Shown piece after piece: positions 17,124 to 24,885 of a stretch of 64,000 bases of DNA; the stretch's first letter is position 1; each line of letters opens with the position of its first letter. The stretch spans positions 62,001-126,000 of the forward strand of contig NZ_JAHUTS010000004.1 of the NCBI RefSeq assembly GCF_019209835.1. Reading direction: 5' to 3'. The notes under the pieces were generated by a model. That model did not search any database, was not told the DNA's origin, and was given only the letters and a program-made list of their open reading frames with translations. Source of the DNA: Enterovibrio paralichthyis (GTDB taxonomy: Bacteria > Pseudomonadota > Gammaproteobacteria > Enterobacterales > Vibrionaceae). The position numbers and the translations under genes were made by a program.

Positions 17124-17765
17124 ATGACCTCTTTAATTGAATTGCACAGCGATTGGGAAGGCATGCCTGCCGCGTTTATTGAAGGTGCCTTGCTGGCTGC
17201 AAATTTGTCTCCGGCCCCTCTGGACCCGGATGTCTGGTTGCCGCTGCTTGTCACAGGCGGTGTGGAAGAAGACAACGTAGAGCCAATTAGCAACGAACAG
17301 AAACAAGCAATTATGCTGCGTTTTGAGCAGCAATATGCCGCGTTGATGAAGCATACTTACGTTATGCCTGAGCCGCTGTCTCTGGATGCCGAGCGTAACG
17401 ATGATCACAAAGCCTTCGCTGAAGGTTTTCTGGCTGTCTGGCCTCACATTGAACCAGCGTGGCGCGAAGTCACTGTGTCTGACGGCAGCCGCCGTATGTT
17501 GTCTGCACTGATGACGACCATGCTGTTTTTACACGATGAGCAGGGCACACTGGCGCAGATGGAGGAAGCGGGGCTTTCTTCACTGCCGTCACCGGAGAAG
17601 TACTATCAGCAACTGCCTTTGATGATCAATGAAGTGGCTTTGGCGGCGGATGAAGTGCAGCAAGGTTCGGGTGCGCGTGCGGTTAACCCCTACAAATCCG
17701 TAGGTCGCAATGACCCGTGCCCTTGCAGAAGCGGTAAAAAGTTCAAGAAGTGCTGTGGCAAGTAA
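17124..17765 (+). CDS. yecA: YecA family protein with C-terminal SEC-C zinc motif (UPF0149)
   Basis: About 213 residues. The N-terminal two thirds are the helical YecA/YgfB domain (MPAAFIEGALLAANLSP, later HDEQGTLAQMEEAGL). The C-terminus is a SEC-C zinc finger (NPYKSVGRNDPCPCRSGKKF, then KKCCGK) like that at the end of SecA. E. coli YecA binds zinc and ribosomes in vitro; its role is still unclear. I prefer the ATG at 17124 (GAGAG 5 bp upstream, after the likely promoter); ATG 17112 and GTG 17043 are in frame but less likely. The Nudix gene starts 1 bp after the stop codon, so the two are translationally close. Confidence 0.88.
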   Translation: MTSLIELHSDWEGMPAAFIEGALLAANLSPAPLDPDVWLPLLVTGGVEEDNVEPISNEQKQAIMLRFEQQYAALMKHTYVMPEPLSLDAERNDDHKAFAEGFLAVWPHIEPAWREVTVSDGSRRMLSALMTTMLFLHDEQGTLAQMEEAGLSSLPSPEKYYQQLPLMINEVALAADEVQQGSGARAVNPYKSVGRNDPCPCRSGKKFKKCCGK

Positions 17766-17766
17766 T

Positions 17767-18150
17767 ATGACTGACTCCGTAATCCGTGTGGTTGCCGGTG
17801 TGTTGAGCGAAGGAGACAAATTCCTCATCACCCAGCGTCACAATGATGAAGGTGGATTGTGGGAGTTTCCCGGCGGCAAAGTGGAAGCCGGAGAAAGCGA
17901 ACCAGAAGCGCTGATCAGAGAGCTTAGTGAAGAGCTGGGCGTTAATGTGGAGATCGGTGAATTCGCACTGGAGACGCTTCATCACTACCCGACCAAGTCG
18001 ATTCTGCTCAGAAGTTATTATTGTCGAAAGGTAAGTGGAGATATCCAGCTGAACTGCCACCAGGCCATGGCGTGGGTCACTAAAAACTCGCTCGATGACT
18101 ATGCCTTCAGCGATGCTGACAAACCCTTGGTGAAACTGCTGCAGAGCTAA
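17767..18150 (+). CDS. MutT/NudG-like Nudix hydrolase
   Basis: 127-residue nucleotide pyrophosphohydrolase. The full Nudix box is present: GGKVEAGESEPEAL then IRELSEELGV (pattern Gx5Ex7REUxEExGU). The surrounding WEFPGGK and the size fit MutT (8-oxo-dGTP) or NudG (oxidised cytidine nucleotides); the two cannot be separated by eye. The ATG at 17767 immediately follows the yecA stop codon (TAA-T-ATG); an upstream in-frame start at 17710 lies inside yecA. Terminator directly after. Confidence 0.88.
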   Translation: MTDSVIRVVAGVLSEGDKFLITQRHNDEGGLWEFPGGKVEAGESEPEALIRELSEELGVNVEIGEFALETLHHYPTKSILLRSYYCRKVSGDIQLNCHQAMAWVTKNSLDDYAFSDADKPLVKLLQS

Positions 18151-18151
18151 T

Positions 18152-18182
18152 AAAAATCCCAGCCTTGGCTGGGATTTTTTAT
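18152..18182. terminator. Bidirectional terminator between the Nudix gene and dsbB
   Basis: A 13-bp perfect stem (aaaaatcccagcc / ggctgggattttt) with a 2-nt loop drawn this way, A5 on one side and T6 on the other. Confidence 0.92.
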
Positions 18183-18198
18183 CTTTGGCTAGCGACCT

Positions 18199-18735
18199 TT
18201 AGAAAAGGCTGCGCTGGCGCTTTCCGAAAAATTGAGATAGCACCACAATAGCCAGCACGACAAGCATGGCAGCGAAAATGATCACCAGCCACTGAGGCAT
18301 GCTCAGGGTCAGGAATTGCCATACAATCTTGCTGCAATCACCGCTGGCTTCAAACATCCATGGCACCCATTTGTTCAGTGGCGCCCAGGAAGGGAATGAA
18401 ACAAAGATGTCACAGGTTGCGCCAAACAGATCGTTAGGATCAGGGAACTGGTAACCCACGTGCTCGATGGATAGTTTCAGGCCCCAACCAGCTGCAACAC
18501 CCCAGGCAGCAAAACCTGCCCAGCGGATAAGGCCGTTTTGTGGCGCAATCATTCCAATCAGGCCAGCCCCGACCACACCTATCATTGCCACACGCTCGTA
18601 AATACACATGACACAGGGGGCAAGATCCATGACGTGCTGGAAAAACAGTGCACAGGCTTCCAGCGCCAGTGCAGAAAGCATCAACAGGAACCAAGCCGTT
18701 CGGCCGCGGGAAATTTCATTGAAGAACGTGAACAT
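18199..18735 (-). CDS. dsbB: Disulfide bond formation protein DsbB
   Basis: Inner-membrane quinone reductase that reoxidises DsbA in the periplasm. 178 residues, four membrane helices. The first redox pair is C41-V-M-C44 and the second is C108/C134, as in E. coli (C41, C44, C104, C130). The ATG at 18735 is chosen because it aligns with the E. coli start (FTFFNEISRGR); the longer frame from 18762 begins inside the nhaB terminator hairpin. Downstream of nhaB, as in E. coli and Vibrio. Confidence 0.95.
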   Translation of the reverse strand: MFTFFNEISRGRTAWFLLMLSALALEACALFFQHVMDLAPCVMCIYERVAMIGVVGAGLIGMIAPQNGLIRWAGFAAWGVAAGWGLKLSIEHVGYQFPDPNDLFGATCDIFVSFPSWAPLNKWVPWMFEASGDCSKIVWQFLTLSMPQWLVIIFAAMLVVLAIVVLSQFFGKRQRSLF

Positions 18736-18760
18736 AGTGTACGAATCCGTTGTAAACGAC

Positions 18761-18784
18761 AAAGCCCCACGTGAGTGGGACTTT
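18761..18784 (-). terminator. Hairpin between nhaB and dsbB
   Basis: A 10-bp stem with one mismatch (aaagtcccac / gtggggcttt on the minus strand) and a 4-nt loop, followed by a short T-rich stretch. Probably a partial terminator, as the two genes are often co-transcribed. Confidence 0.55.
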
Positions 18785-18815
18785 GAAATTTCAAATAATA
18801 ATGACTTAAAAGACG

Positions 18816-20405
18816 TTAGTGTCCGCCGCCAACTGCACCCATGGAGTCCATAGAGTACGAGGTCAACCAGCCAGCGTCATAGAACCACTCGGTCATCGGT
18901 ACCAGGAACAGCTCAATACCCGCCAGACCAACCAGACCCATCACGATGGTGTATGGCAGAGCCATGTAAACCATTTTGCCATACGACAAGCGCAGCAGCG
19001 GTGCCAGTGTCGAGGTCAGCAAGAACAGGAATGCTGCCTGACCGTTAGGCGTTGCCACTGAAGGCAGGTTGGTACCGGTATTGATTGCAACAGCCAGAAG
19101 TTCAAACTGTTTGGCATCGATAATACCGTCCATCAGCGCGGCTTTAACTTCATTAATGTACACCGTGCCGACGAACACGTTATCTGACACCATGGAAAGC
19201 AATCCGTTCGCAATATAGAACATGGTTAGCTGTGCACTGCCTTCCAATTCCAGTACGGCACTGATCACAGGCGTAAACAGTTGTTGGTCAACGATTACGG
19301 CAACTACAGAGAAGAATACCGCCAGCAGGGCTGTAAACGGCAGGGCTTCCTCAAACGCTTTACCAATGTGGTGCTCGTCGATAACGCCGGTAAATGCTGT
19401 TGCCAGAATGATAACGCTCAGACCAATCAGACCAACCGCAGCAAGGTGCATAGCAAGGCCAATGATCAGCCAAACTGCGATCAGCGCCTGAACGATCAGT
19501 TTCGCCACGTCGTAGTTGGTGCGTTTCGCACGTTCTGCATTATCAAACTCTACCAAAATCTGGCGTACGTTCTCAGGCAGCTTTGTGCCGTAGTCAAACA
19601 GGTGGAATTTCTCTACCAGTGCACAGGTCGCCAGGCCACAGATCAGCACTGGCAGGGTAACCGGCAACATACGCAGGATAAACTCGCCAAACTGCCAGCC
19701 GGCTTTTTCTGCGATGATCAGGTTCTGTGGTTCACCGACCATGGTCATCACGCCACCCAGTGCGGTACCGACACCCGCATGCATCAGCAGGCTGCGCAGG
19801 AATGCGCGGTAGTTTTCCAGGTCGTCACGGCTCAGTTCATCACGAACACCGTCATCAGATGTTGGATCGTGGCTGCCTGAAGGGTCACCACCAGAAGCTA
19901 CGCGGTGGTAGATAGAGTAGAAGCCAACGGCAACGCTGATAACAACGGCGATAACTGTCAGCGCATCAAGGAACGCGGAAAGGAATGCCGCCGCCGCACA
20001 GAAAGCAAGGGAGAGCAGGGTTTTGGATTGGATGCCCAGCAGTATCTTGGTAAAGATGAACAGCAGAAGCTGCTTCATGAAGTAGATGCCGGCAACCATG
20101 AAAATCAGCAGCAGCAGTACTTCAAAGTTTGCCACCAGTTCATGTTTAACCGTCGCAGGACTGGTCATACCGATCGCGATGGCTTCTATCGCCAACAAGC
20201 CCCCCGGCTGGAGCGGGTAACACTTAAGTGCCATGGCCAAGGTGAAAATAAATTCCACCACCAACACCCAACCAGCGACGAACGGGTCAATAGCAAAAAG
20301 GATAGGGTTGATAATTAGAAAAGCGATGATTGCTAGTTTGTACCAGTCAGGTGCTTTACCAAGAAAGTTCTTGATAAAAGCTTTCCTTAGCGTTGTGGTG
20401 GGCAT
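18816..20405 (-). CDS. nhaB: Na+/H+ antiporter NhaB
   Basis: Inner-membrane antiporter that exports Na+ in exchange for protons. About 529 residues and 12 or more helices. The conserved Vibrio/E. coli stretches are visible: KNFLGKAPDWYKLAII at the start, LKCYPLQPGGLLAIEAIAIG, SAFLDALTVIAVVISVA and TMVGEPQNLIIAEKAGW. I use the ATG at 20405, with GAAAGAG upstream and alignment to known NhaB starts, rather than the start at 20432. It is divergent from fadR and upstream of dsbB, an order conserved in enterics and vibrios. Confidence 0.95.
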   Translation of the reverse strand: MPTTTLRKAFIKNFLGKAPDWYKLAIIAFLIINPILFAIDPFVAGWVLVVEFIFTLAMALKCYPLQPGGLLAIEAIAIGMTSPATVKHELVANFEVLLLLIFMVAGIYFMKQLLLFIFTKILLGIQSKTLLSLAFCAAAAFLSAFLDALTVIAVVISVAVGFYSIYHRVASGGDPSGSHDPTSDDGVRDELSRDDLENYRAFLRSLLMHAGVGTALGGVMTMVGEPQNLIIAEKAGWQFGEFILRMLPVTLPVLICGLATCALVEKFHLFDYGTKLPENVRQILVEFDNAERAKRTNYDVAKLIVQALIAVWLIIGLAMHLAAVGLIGLSVIILATAFTGVIDEHHIGKAFEEALPFTALLAVFFSVVAVIVDQQLFTPVISAVLELEGSAQLTMFYIANGLLSMVSDNVFVGTVYINEVKAALMDGIIDAKQFELLAVAINTGTNLPSVATPNGQAAFLFLLTSTLAPLLRLSYGKMVYMALPYTIVMGLVGLAGIELFLVPMTEWFYDAGWLTSYSMDSMGAVGGGH

Positions 20406-21057
20406 GTCTCTTTCTCTGTTTTTAGTAAGCAAGTCGTTTCTGAGGCTTGAAATGAAGATGTAAATGTTCCGTTACAAAGCTGCGGGCTATATTACCAAAT
20501 GTAGAAATTTGAGCCGTTTTTATGAATCAAAGGCTAAACGTAATGTATCTGGCAAAAACGACCACTGAAATCCAGTGCATAGCTGAACTCGGAGCACACA
20601 ATACAGCGACTTTCCAAACAGTCAATATTCCAAAGCGTGTTAATTAAATTACTGGAGGATGTTACGAAAAAAACACAATGAATGACATTGGTTAAGAAGT
20701 ATTCAGTAACATTTGGGCGACAACATTCTATTCTTGAGAAGTCTGTCATACAGTGATGATGATCAAGTATAGCGCGCTGATTTTGCAGAACAGTGTTGTT
20801 TTATCAGATGCTTATCCTTGTTTCGAGGCAGAACAACAAATTTGGCCTTAAATTCCTCCAAAATGGTAGTTGCGACCCGGGCCACGGCGCAGTTAAAGCG
20901 CTCCCGCATGTTGCAAATTTAGCTATCTGTGAGCTGACCCCGTCAATTCACTGTCAATTGCACGCAAACGATACCAGTGATAGGTTTCTTGGTTGTGATC
21001 ATAAGTGGTATGATGAGTTATTAATCAAGATAAGAAGCAACTTGGAAACAACATTAC
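20406..21057. other. Long divergent intergenic region nhaB/fadR
   Basis: 652 bp without a credible gene. The part near nhaB is AT-rich leader; the stretch 20870-20960 is GC-richer (gcgacccgggccacggcgca) and unlike its surroundings. A FadR-like half-symmetric site lies at 21003-21019. Open frames of 71 codons (minus) and 91 codons (plus, overlapping the fadR start) look random in composition. A small RNA or a decayed gene cannot be excluded. Confidence 0.45.
21003..21019. promoter_or_regulatory. Possible FadR operator upstream of fadR
   Basis: AAGTGGTATGATGAGTT shares the TGGTnnGA core and outer bases with the FadR consensus AACTGGTCNGACCNGTT, but the right half is poor. It lies 39 bp before the fadR start, a place suited to autoregulation. 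Confidence 0.35.
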
Positions 21058-21909
21058 ATGGTTATTAAGGCGGACAGCCCGGCAACGTTTGCTGAAAAAT
21101 ATATTATCGAGAGCATTTGGAACAACCATTTTCCTCAAGGCTCTATCCTTCCTGCAGAGCGTGAATTGTCGGAATTGATTGGTGTTACACGCACCACTCT
21201 TCGTGAAGTGCTACAGCGCCTGGCGCGTGATGGCTGGTTAACGATTCAGCATGGCAAGCCAACTCGTGTCAATGACTACATGAATACTTCAGGCCTCAAC
21301 ATTCTCGATACGCTGGTAACGCTGGAAGGTGAAGACGTACATGGCGTTCTGGAAAACCTGCTTGCGGCGCGCACTGATATCAGCGGCGTTTACATGCGCT
21401 ATGCAGTAAAGAACGACCAGCAGGCTTGCGCAGCATTGATTGAGAAAGTGATCAGCCGTTGTGAGTCTCTGATGGCGAGCGAAAGCTACGCCAGCTTCGC
21501 TGAATCTGTAGAAGAAAAAGATGCCATCCAGCAGGATGTGAAAAAGATCTTTGATACGTTCGGCAAGACAGATCTCGAGACGTGCGAAGCAGTATGTCGC
21601 GGTCGTGCATTCAATCACTTTGACTACATGTTGTTCCAGGGTATGGCACAGCTTTCCGGTAACAAAGTGTATGTGTTGACCATGAACGGTATGCGCAAGA
21701 TCTACTCACGTGTGGGTGGTTACTACTTTATGGATGAGCGTGCACGCCAACTAGCACTGCAGTTTTACCGTGACTTGCTGGATATCGCTATTAATGGCCG
21801 TCATCAGGATGTTGCTGAGCGAATCAAACAATATGGCCGTGAGTGTGGTGCATTGTGGTTTGCTAACCGTGAAACCATTGCCAAACTGATGGAGCAGGAA
21901 GAGGCATAA
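21058..21909 (+). CDS. fadR: Fatty acid metabolism transcriptional regulator FadR
   Basis: GntR-family regulator that binds DNA when free of long-chain acyl-CoA, represses fad beta-oxidation genes and activates unsaturated fatty acid synthesis genes. 283 residues. The winged-helix domain (about 1-75) is nearly identical to E. coli (PAERELSELIGVTRTTLREV, LQRLARDGWLTIQHGKPT). The acyl-CoA-binding domain carries an extra ~40-residue segment around residues 135-180, the insertion known from Vibrio FadR, which creates a second ligand site there. ATG at 21058. A likely target, fadH, with a perfect FadR-type palindrome, lies 15.6 kb away. Confidence 0.96.
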   Translation: MVIKADSPATFAEKYIIESIWNNHFPQGSILPAERELSELIGVTRTTLREVLQRLARDGWLTIQHGKPTRVNDYMNTSGLNILDTLVTLEGEDVHGVLENLLAARTDISGVYMRYAVKNDQQACAALIEKVISRCESLMASESYASFAESVEEKDAIQQDVKKIFDTFGKTDLETCEAVCRGRAFNHFDYMLFQGMAQLSGNKVYVLTMNGMRKIYSRVGGYYFMDERARQLALQFYRDLLDIAINGRHQDVAERIKQYGRECGALWFANRETIAKLMEQEEA

Positions 21910-21929
21910 ACGCCAATCCCGCTATGAAT

Positions 21930-21960
21930 AAAAAAACCGCCGTTGATGGCGGTTTTTTTG
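21930..21960. terminator. Bidirectional terminator between fadR and spoVR
   Basis: A 12-bp stem (aaaaaaaccgcc / ggcggttttttt) with a 6-nt loop, flanked by A7 and T7, serves both convergent units. Confidence 0.93.
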
Positions 21961-21974
21961 TCGCTTTTATCCTG

Positions 21975-23519
21975 TCAGGTGCCAGGGATTAAGTCTGGAT
22001 CAAACTGCGGCCTTTTCGGGCAAGTTGAGAGGATCTTACTTTTACCGTCTGGGAGTTCTTCTTCCAATATCACTTCAAAGCCCCAAAGGCGGTGCACATG
22101 TTTCAACACCTCTTGGTAGGAGTCACCCAACGGAATACGGTTGTGCGGGACATAGCGCAGTGTCAGCGAACGGTTGCCCCGTAAATCCACATCGTAAACC
22201 TGAATATTGGGTTCATGGTTGCTGAGGTTGTACTGAGCGGAAAGACGCTCGCGCAATTGCTGGTAACCTTCCTCATTATGGATACTGGTGATCTCAATAA
22301 AGTTCTGGCGGTCATCATCATTGATAGCGAAGAACTTCATATCCCGCATCACTTTGGGGGAGAGGAACTGGCTGATAAAACTCTCATCCTTAAAGTTTTG
22401 CATAGCGAAATGCACGGTTTCCAGCCAGTCTTTACCCGCGATGTCGGGGAACCAGTATTTGTCCTCTTCGGTCGGATTTTCACAAATCCGGCGAATGTCC
22501 TGGAACATAGCAAAACCCAGTGCATAAGGGTTGATACCACTGTAATAGCGGCTGTTATACGGTGGTTGTGCCACGACATTGGTGTGGCTGTGCAGGAACT
22601 CCATGATAAAGCGGTCTGACACCAGACCTTCATCATAGAGATGATTCAGGATGGTGTAGTGCCAGAACGTTGCCCAGCCTTCGTTCATGACCTGTGTCTG
22701 TTTCTGCGGATAAAAGTACTGGCTGACTTTACGCACAATACGGACAATTTCACGCTGCCAGGGCTCCAGTAACGGGGCGTGCTTCTCGAAGAAATAGAGG
22801 ATGTTCTCCTGTGGTTCATCCGGGAAACGTTCAATGGTAGCTTCGCGTATTTTCTCGCTGGTGGGAATTGTACGCCACAGGGCATTCACCTGGGTTTGCA
22901 GGTAATCTTCCCGTGCTTTCTGGCGTGCTTTCTCTTCGGCCATGGAGATCTTCTGCGGACGCTTATAGCGATCCACGCCGTAGTTCATCAAGGCATGGCA
23001 GGAGTCGAGCAACTTCTCGACCTCATCCACGCCGTACTTTTCTTCACATTCGCTGATATATTTTTTAGAAAACAGCAGGTAATCAATGATAGAGCTGGCG
23101 TCTGTCCAGGTTTGGAACAGGTAATTGCCCTTGAAAAAGGAGTTGTGCCCGTAACAGGCATGCGCCATTACCAGCGCCTGCATGGTGATGGTATTTTCTT
23201 CCATCAGGTAGGCGATACATGGGTCTGAGTTAATGACGATCTCATAGGCAAGGCCCATGTGCCCGTGCTTGTAACCGCGTTCAGTTTCGATGAACTTTTT
23301 ACCGAATGACCAGTGGTTGTAGTTGATAGGCATACCAACACTGGAATAGGCATCCATCATCTGCTCTGCGGTGATGATTTCAATCTGGTTCACGTAGGTG
23401 TCGAGCTTGTAATGCTCAGCAACACGCTTGATTTCAGTGTGATACTTTTCAAGCAGATCGAACGTCCAGTCTGGACCATCGCTCAGCGTTTTCTTTTTCT
23501 TTTTGGCTGCGACTGCCAT
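21975..23519 (-). CDS. SpoVR family protein (YcgB)
   Basis: 514-residue cytoplasmic protein of the SpoVR family, named for a Bacillus spore-cortex gene but common in non-sporing bacteria, where its role is unknown. Typical conserved segments: MAHACYGHNSFFKGNYLF, TQVMNEGWATFWHYTI, GINPYALGFAMFQDI and LTLRYVPHNRIPLGDSY. The His and Glu residues in the first two resemble metal-site motifs (inference). It begins with a lysine-rich run (MAVAAKKKKK). It is the last gene of the prkA-yeaH-spoVR operon, 58 bp after yeaH. In E. coli ycgB follows fadR, whereas yeaGH lie elsewhere; here the two sets are joined. Confidence 0.95.
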   Translation of the reverse strand: MAVAAKKKKKTLSDGPDWTFDLLEKYHTEIKRVAEHYKLDTYVNQIEIITAEQMMDAYSSVGMPINYNHWSFGKKFIETERGYKHGHMGLAYEIVINSDPCIAYLMEENTITMQALVMAHACYGHNSFFKGNYLFQTWTDASSIIDYLLFSKKYISECEEKYGVDEVEKLLDSCHALMNYGVDRYKRPQKISMAEEKARQKAREDYLQTQVNALWRTIPTSEKIREATIERFPDEPQENILYFFEKHAPLLEPWQREIVRIVRKVSQYFYPQKQTQVMNEGWATFWHYTILNHLYDEGLVSDRFIMEFLHSHTNVVAQPPYNSRYYSGINPYALGFAMFQDIRRICENPTEEDKYWFPDIAGKDWLETVHFAMQNFKDESFISQFLSPKVMRDMKFFAINDDDRQNFIEITSIHNEEGYQQLRERLSAQYNLSNHEPNIQVYDVDLRGNRSLTLRYVPHNRIPLGDSYQEVLKHVHRLWGFEVILEEELPDGKSKILSTCPKRPQFDPDLIPGT

Positions 23520-23577
23520 AAGCGTCCTCCTTGAAATCTGAATCGGAAAAAGAGGTAAGTAAGAGGGTCACCCGACC

Positions 23578-24849
23578 CTAGCTTACCTGTTTCTTAAACA
23601 ACTCCCGGAAGACGGGGAAGATATCGTCTGCAGACCGGATATTCTGCATGGCGAAGTTTTCATACCGCTCATCCAACGCTTCATACTCGCGCCACAGGGT
23701 CTGATGGGCCCTTCGCGTGATTTCGATATACGCGTAATAGCGCGTCACTGGCAGCAGTTGTTTTTCCAGCAGTTCACGACAGCCTGGAGAATCGTCTGCC
23801 CAGTTATCTCCATCTGATGCCTGCGCCGCATAGATGTTCCACTCGGTGGACGGGTAGCGCTCTTTCGCAATGTCGTTCATTAGTCGCAAGGCACTGGAAA
23901 CAATGGTGCCGCCGGTTTCCTGCGAGTAGAAAAACTCATGCTCATCCACTTCTTTAGCCTGGGTGTGGTGGCGGATAAACACCACTTCCACGTTTTTGTA
24001 TGTCCGGGTAAGGAACAGATACAACAGGATATAGAAGCGCTTGGCGATATCTTTGGTCGCCTGGTCCATCGAACCGGATACGTCCATCAAACAAAACATG
24101 ACCGCCTGGCTGCTTGGTTGTGGTCGCCGCTCGTAGTTTTTAAACCTCAGGTCAAAGGTATCGATGAAAGGCACAGCAGCGATTTTCGCTTTCAGTTCAT
24201 CAATCTCTTCCTGTAGCCTTTTCTCTTCCAATGGCTGCGCGGGCTCTGAGGTTTTCAGTGCTTCAAGCTCAGCTTCGAGTTCACGCAGTTTGCGCCGCTT
24301 TCCTGCCGACATGGCGGTGCGTCGTGCCAATGAGTTTTGCAGTGACCGGACAATGGCAATGTTGGCTGGGACACCGGTGGCTTTGAAGCCGGAGCGGTGG
24401 GTTTTGTACTCAACCAGTTTTGTCATTTGGTTCTTTTTCAGATTTGGCAGCTCGAGATCTTCAAACAGGAGATCGAGATACTCGTCCTTCGAAATCTGGA
24501 AAACAAAATCATCCTGACCTTCGCCGTCCGGGCTGGCTTGACCTTCACCAGCGCCACCTCCCGCGCCACCACCGGGTGGGCGTTCAATGCGATCGCCGGG
24601 AATAAACTGGTCGTTGCCAGGGTGAACAGCATCGCGCTGTCCACCTTTGCCTTGACGGAATGTGGGTTCACGAATGTCACGGGAAGGGATAGTGACGCTT
24701 TCGCCACTATCCACATCAGTGATGGAGCGCTTGTTTACTGCGTCTGCAATCGACTCTTTGATCTGTCGCTTGTGACGTCGCAAAAAACGCTGACGGTTCA
24801 CCGTGCTTTTATTTTTCCCGTTGAGCCTTCGATCTATAAAATGCGCCAT
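23578..24849 (-). CDS. YeaH/YhbH family protein (DUF444, UPF0229)
   Basis: 423-residue soluble protein. It starts HFIDRRLNGKNKSTVNRQRF as family members do, contains a glycine-rich linker (PPGGGAGGGAGEGQ) and a C-terminal von Willebrand A-like region with a MIDAS-type motif (MDVSGSMDQ). YeaH works with the PrkA kinase in stress and stationary phase in enterobacteria; its mechanism is not settled. It lies between prkA (36 bp upstream) and spoVR (58 bp downstream), with no terminator in either gap. Confidence 0.95.
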   Translation of the reverse strand: MAHFIDRRLNGKNKSTVNRQRFLRRHKRQIKESIADAVNKRSITDVDSGESVTIPSRDIREPTFRQGKGGQRDAVHPGNDQFIPGDRIERPPGGGAGGGAGEGQASPDGEGQDDFVFQISKDEYLDLLFEDLELPNLKKNQMTKLVEYKTHRSGFKATGVPANIAIVRSLQNSLARRTAMSAGKRRKLRELEAELEALKTSEPAQPLEEKRLQEEIDELKAKIAAVPFIDTFDLRFKNYERRPQPSSQAVMFCLMDVSGSMDQATKDIAKRFYILLYLFLTRTYKNVEVVFIRHHTQAKEVDEHEFFYSQETGGTIVSSALRLMNDIAKERYPSTEWNIYAAQASDGDNWADDSPGCRELLEKQLLPVTRYYAYIEITRRAHQTLWREYEALDERYENFAMQNIRSADDIFPVFRELFKKQVS

Positions 24850-24885
24850 AAGCCCCCCGTTTACGTTACTTCCAATGCCGGACGG

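Noticed and set aside
19281..19880. Antisense frame (199 codons) inside nhaB
   Set aside because: Mirror of membrane-protein codons; rich in His/Gln with no domain.
20534..21068. Two frames (71 codons minus, 91 codons plus) in the nhaB/fadR gap
   Set aside because: Residue make-up looks random, there are no good ribosome sites, and the second runs past the fadR start.
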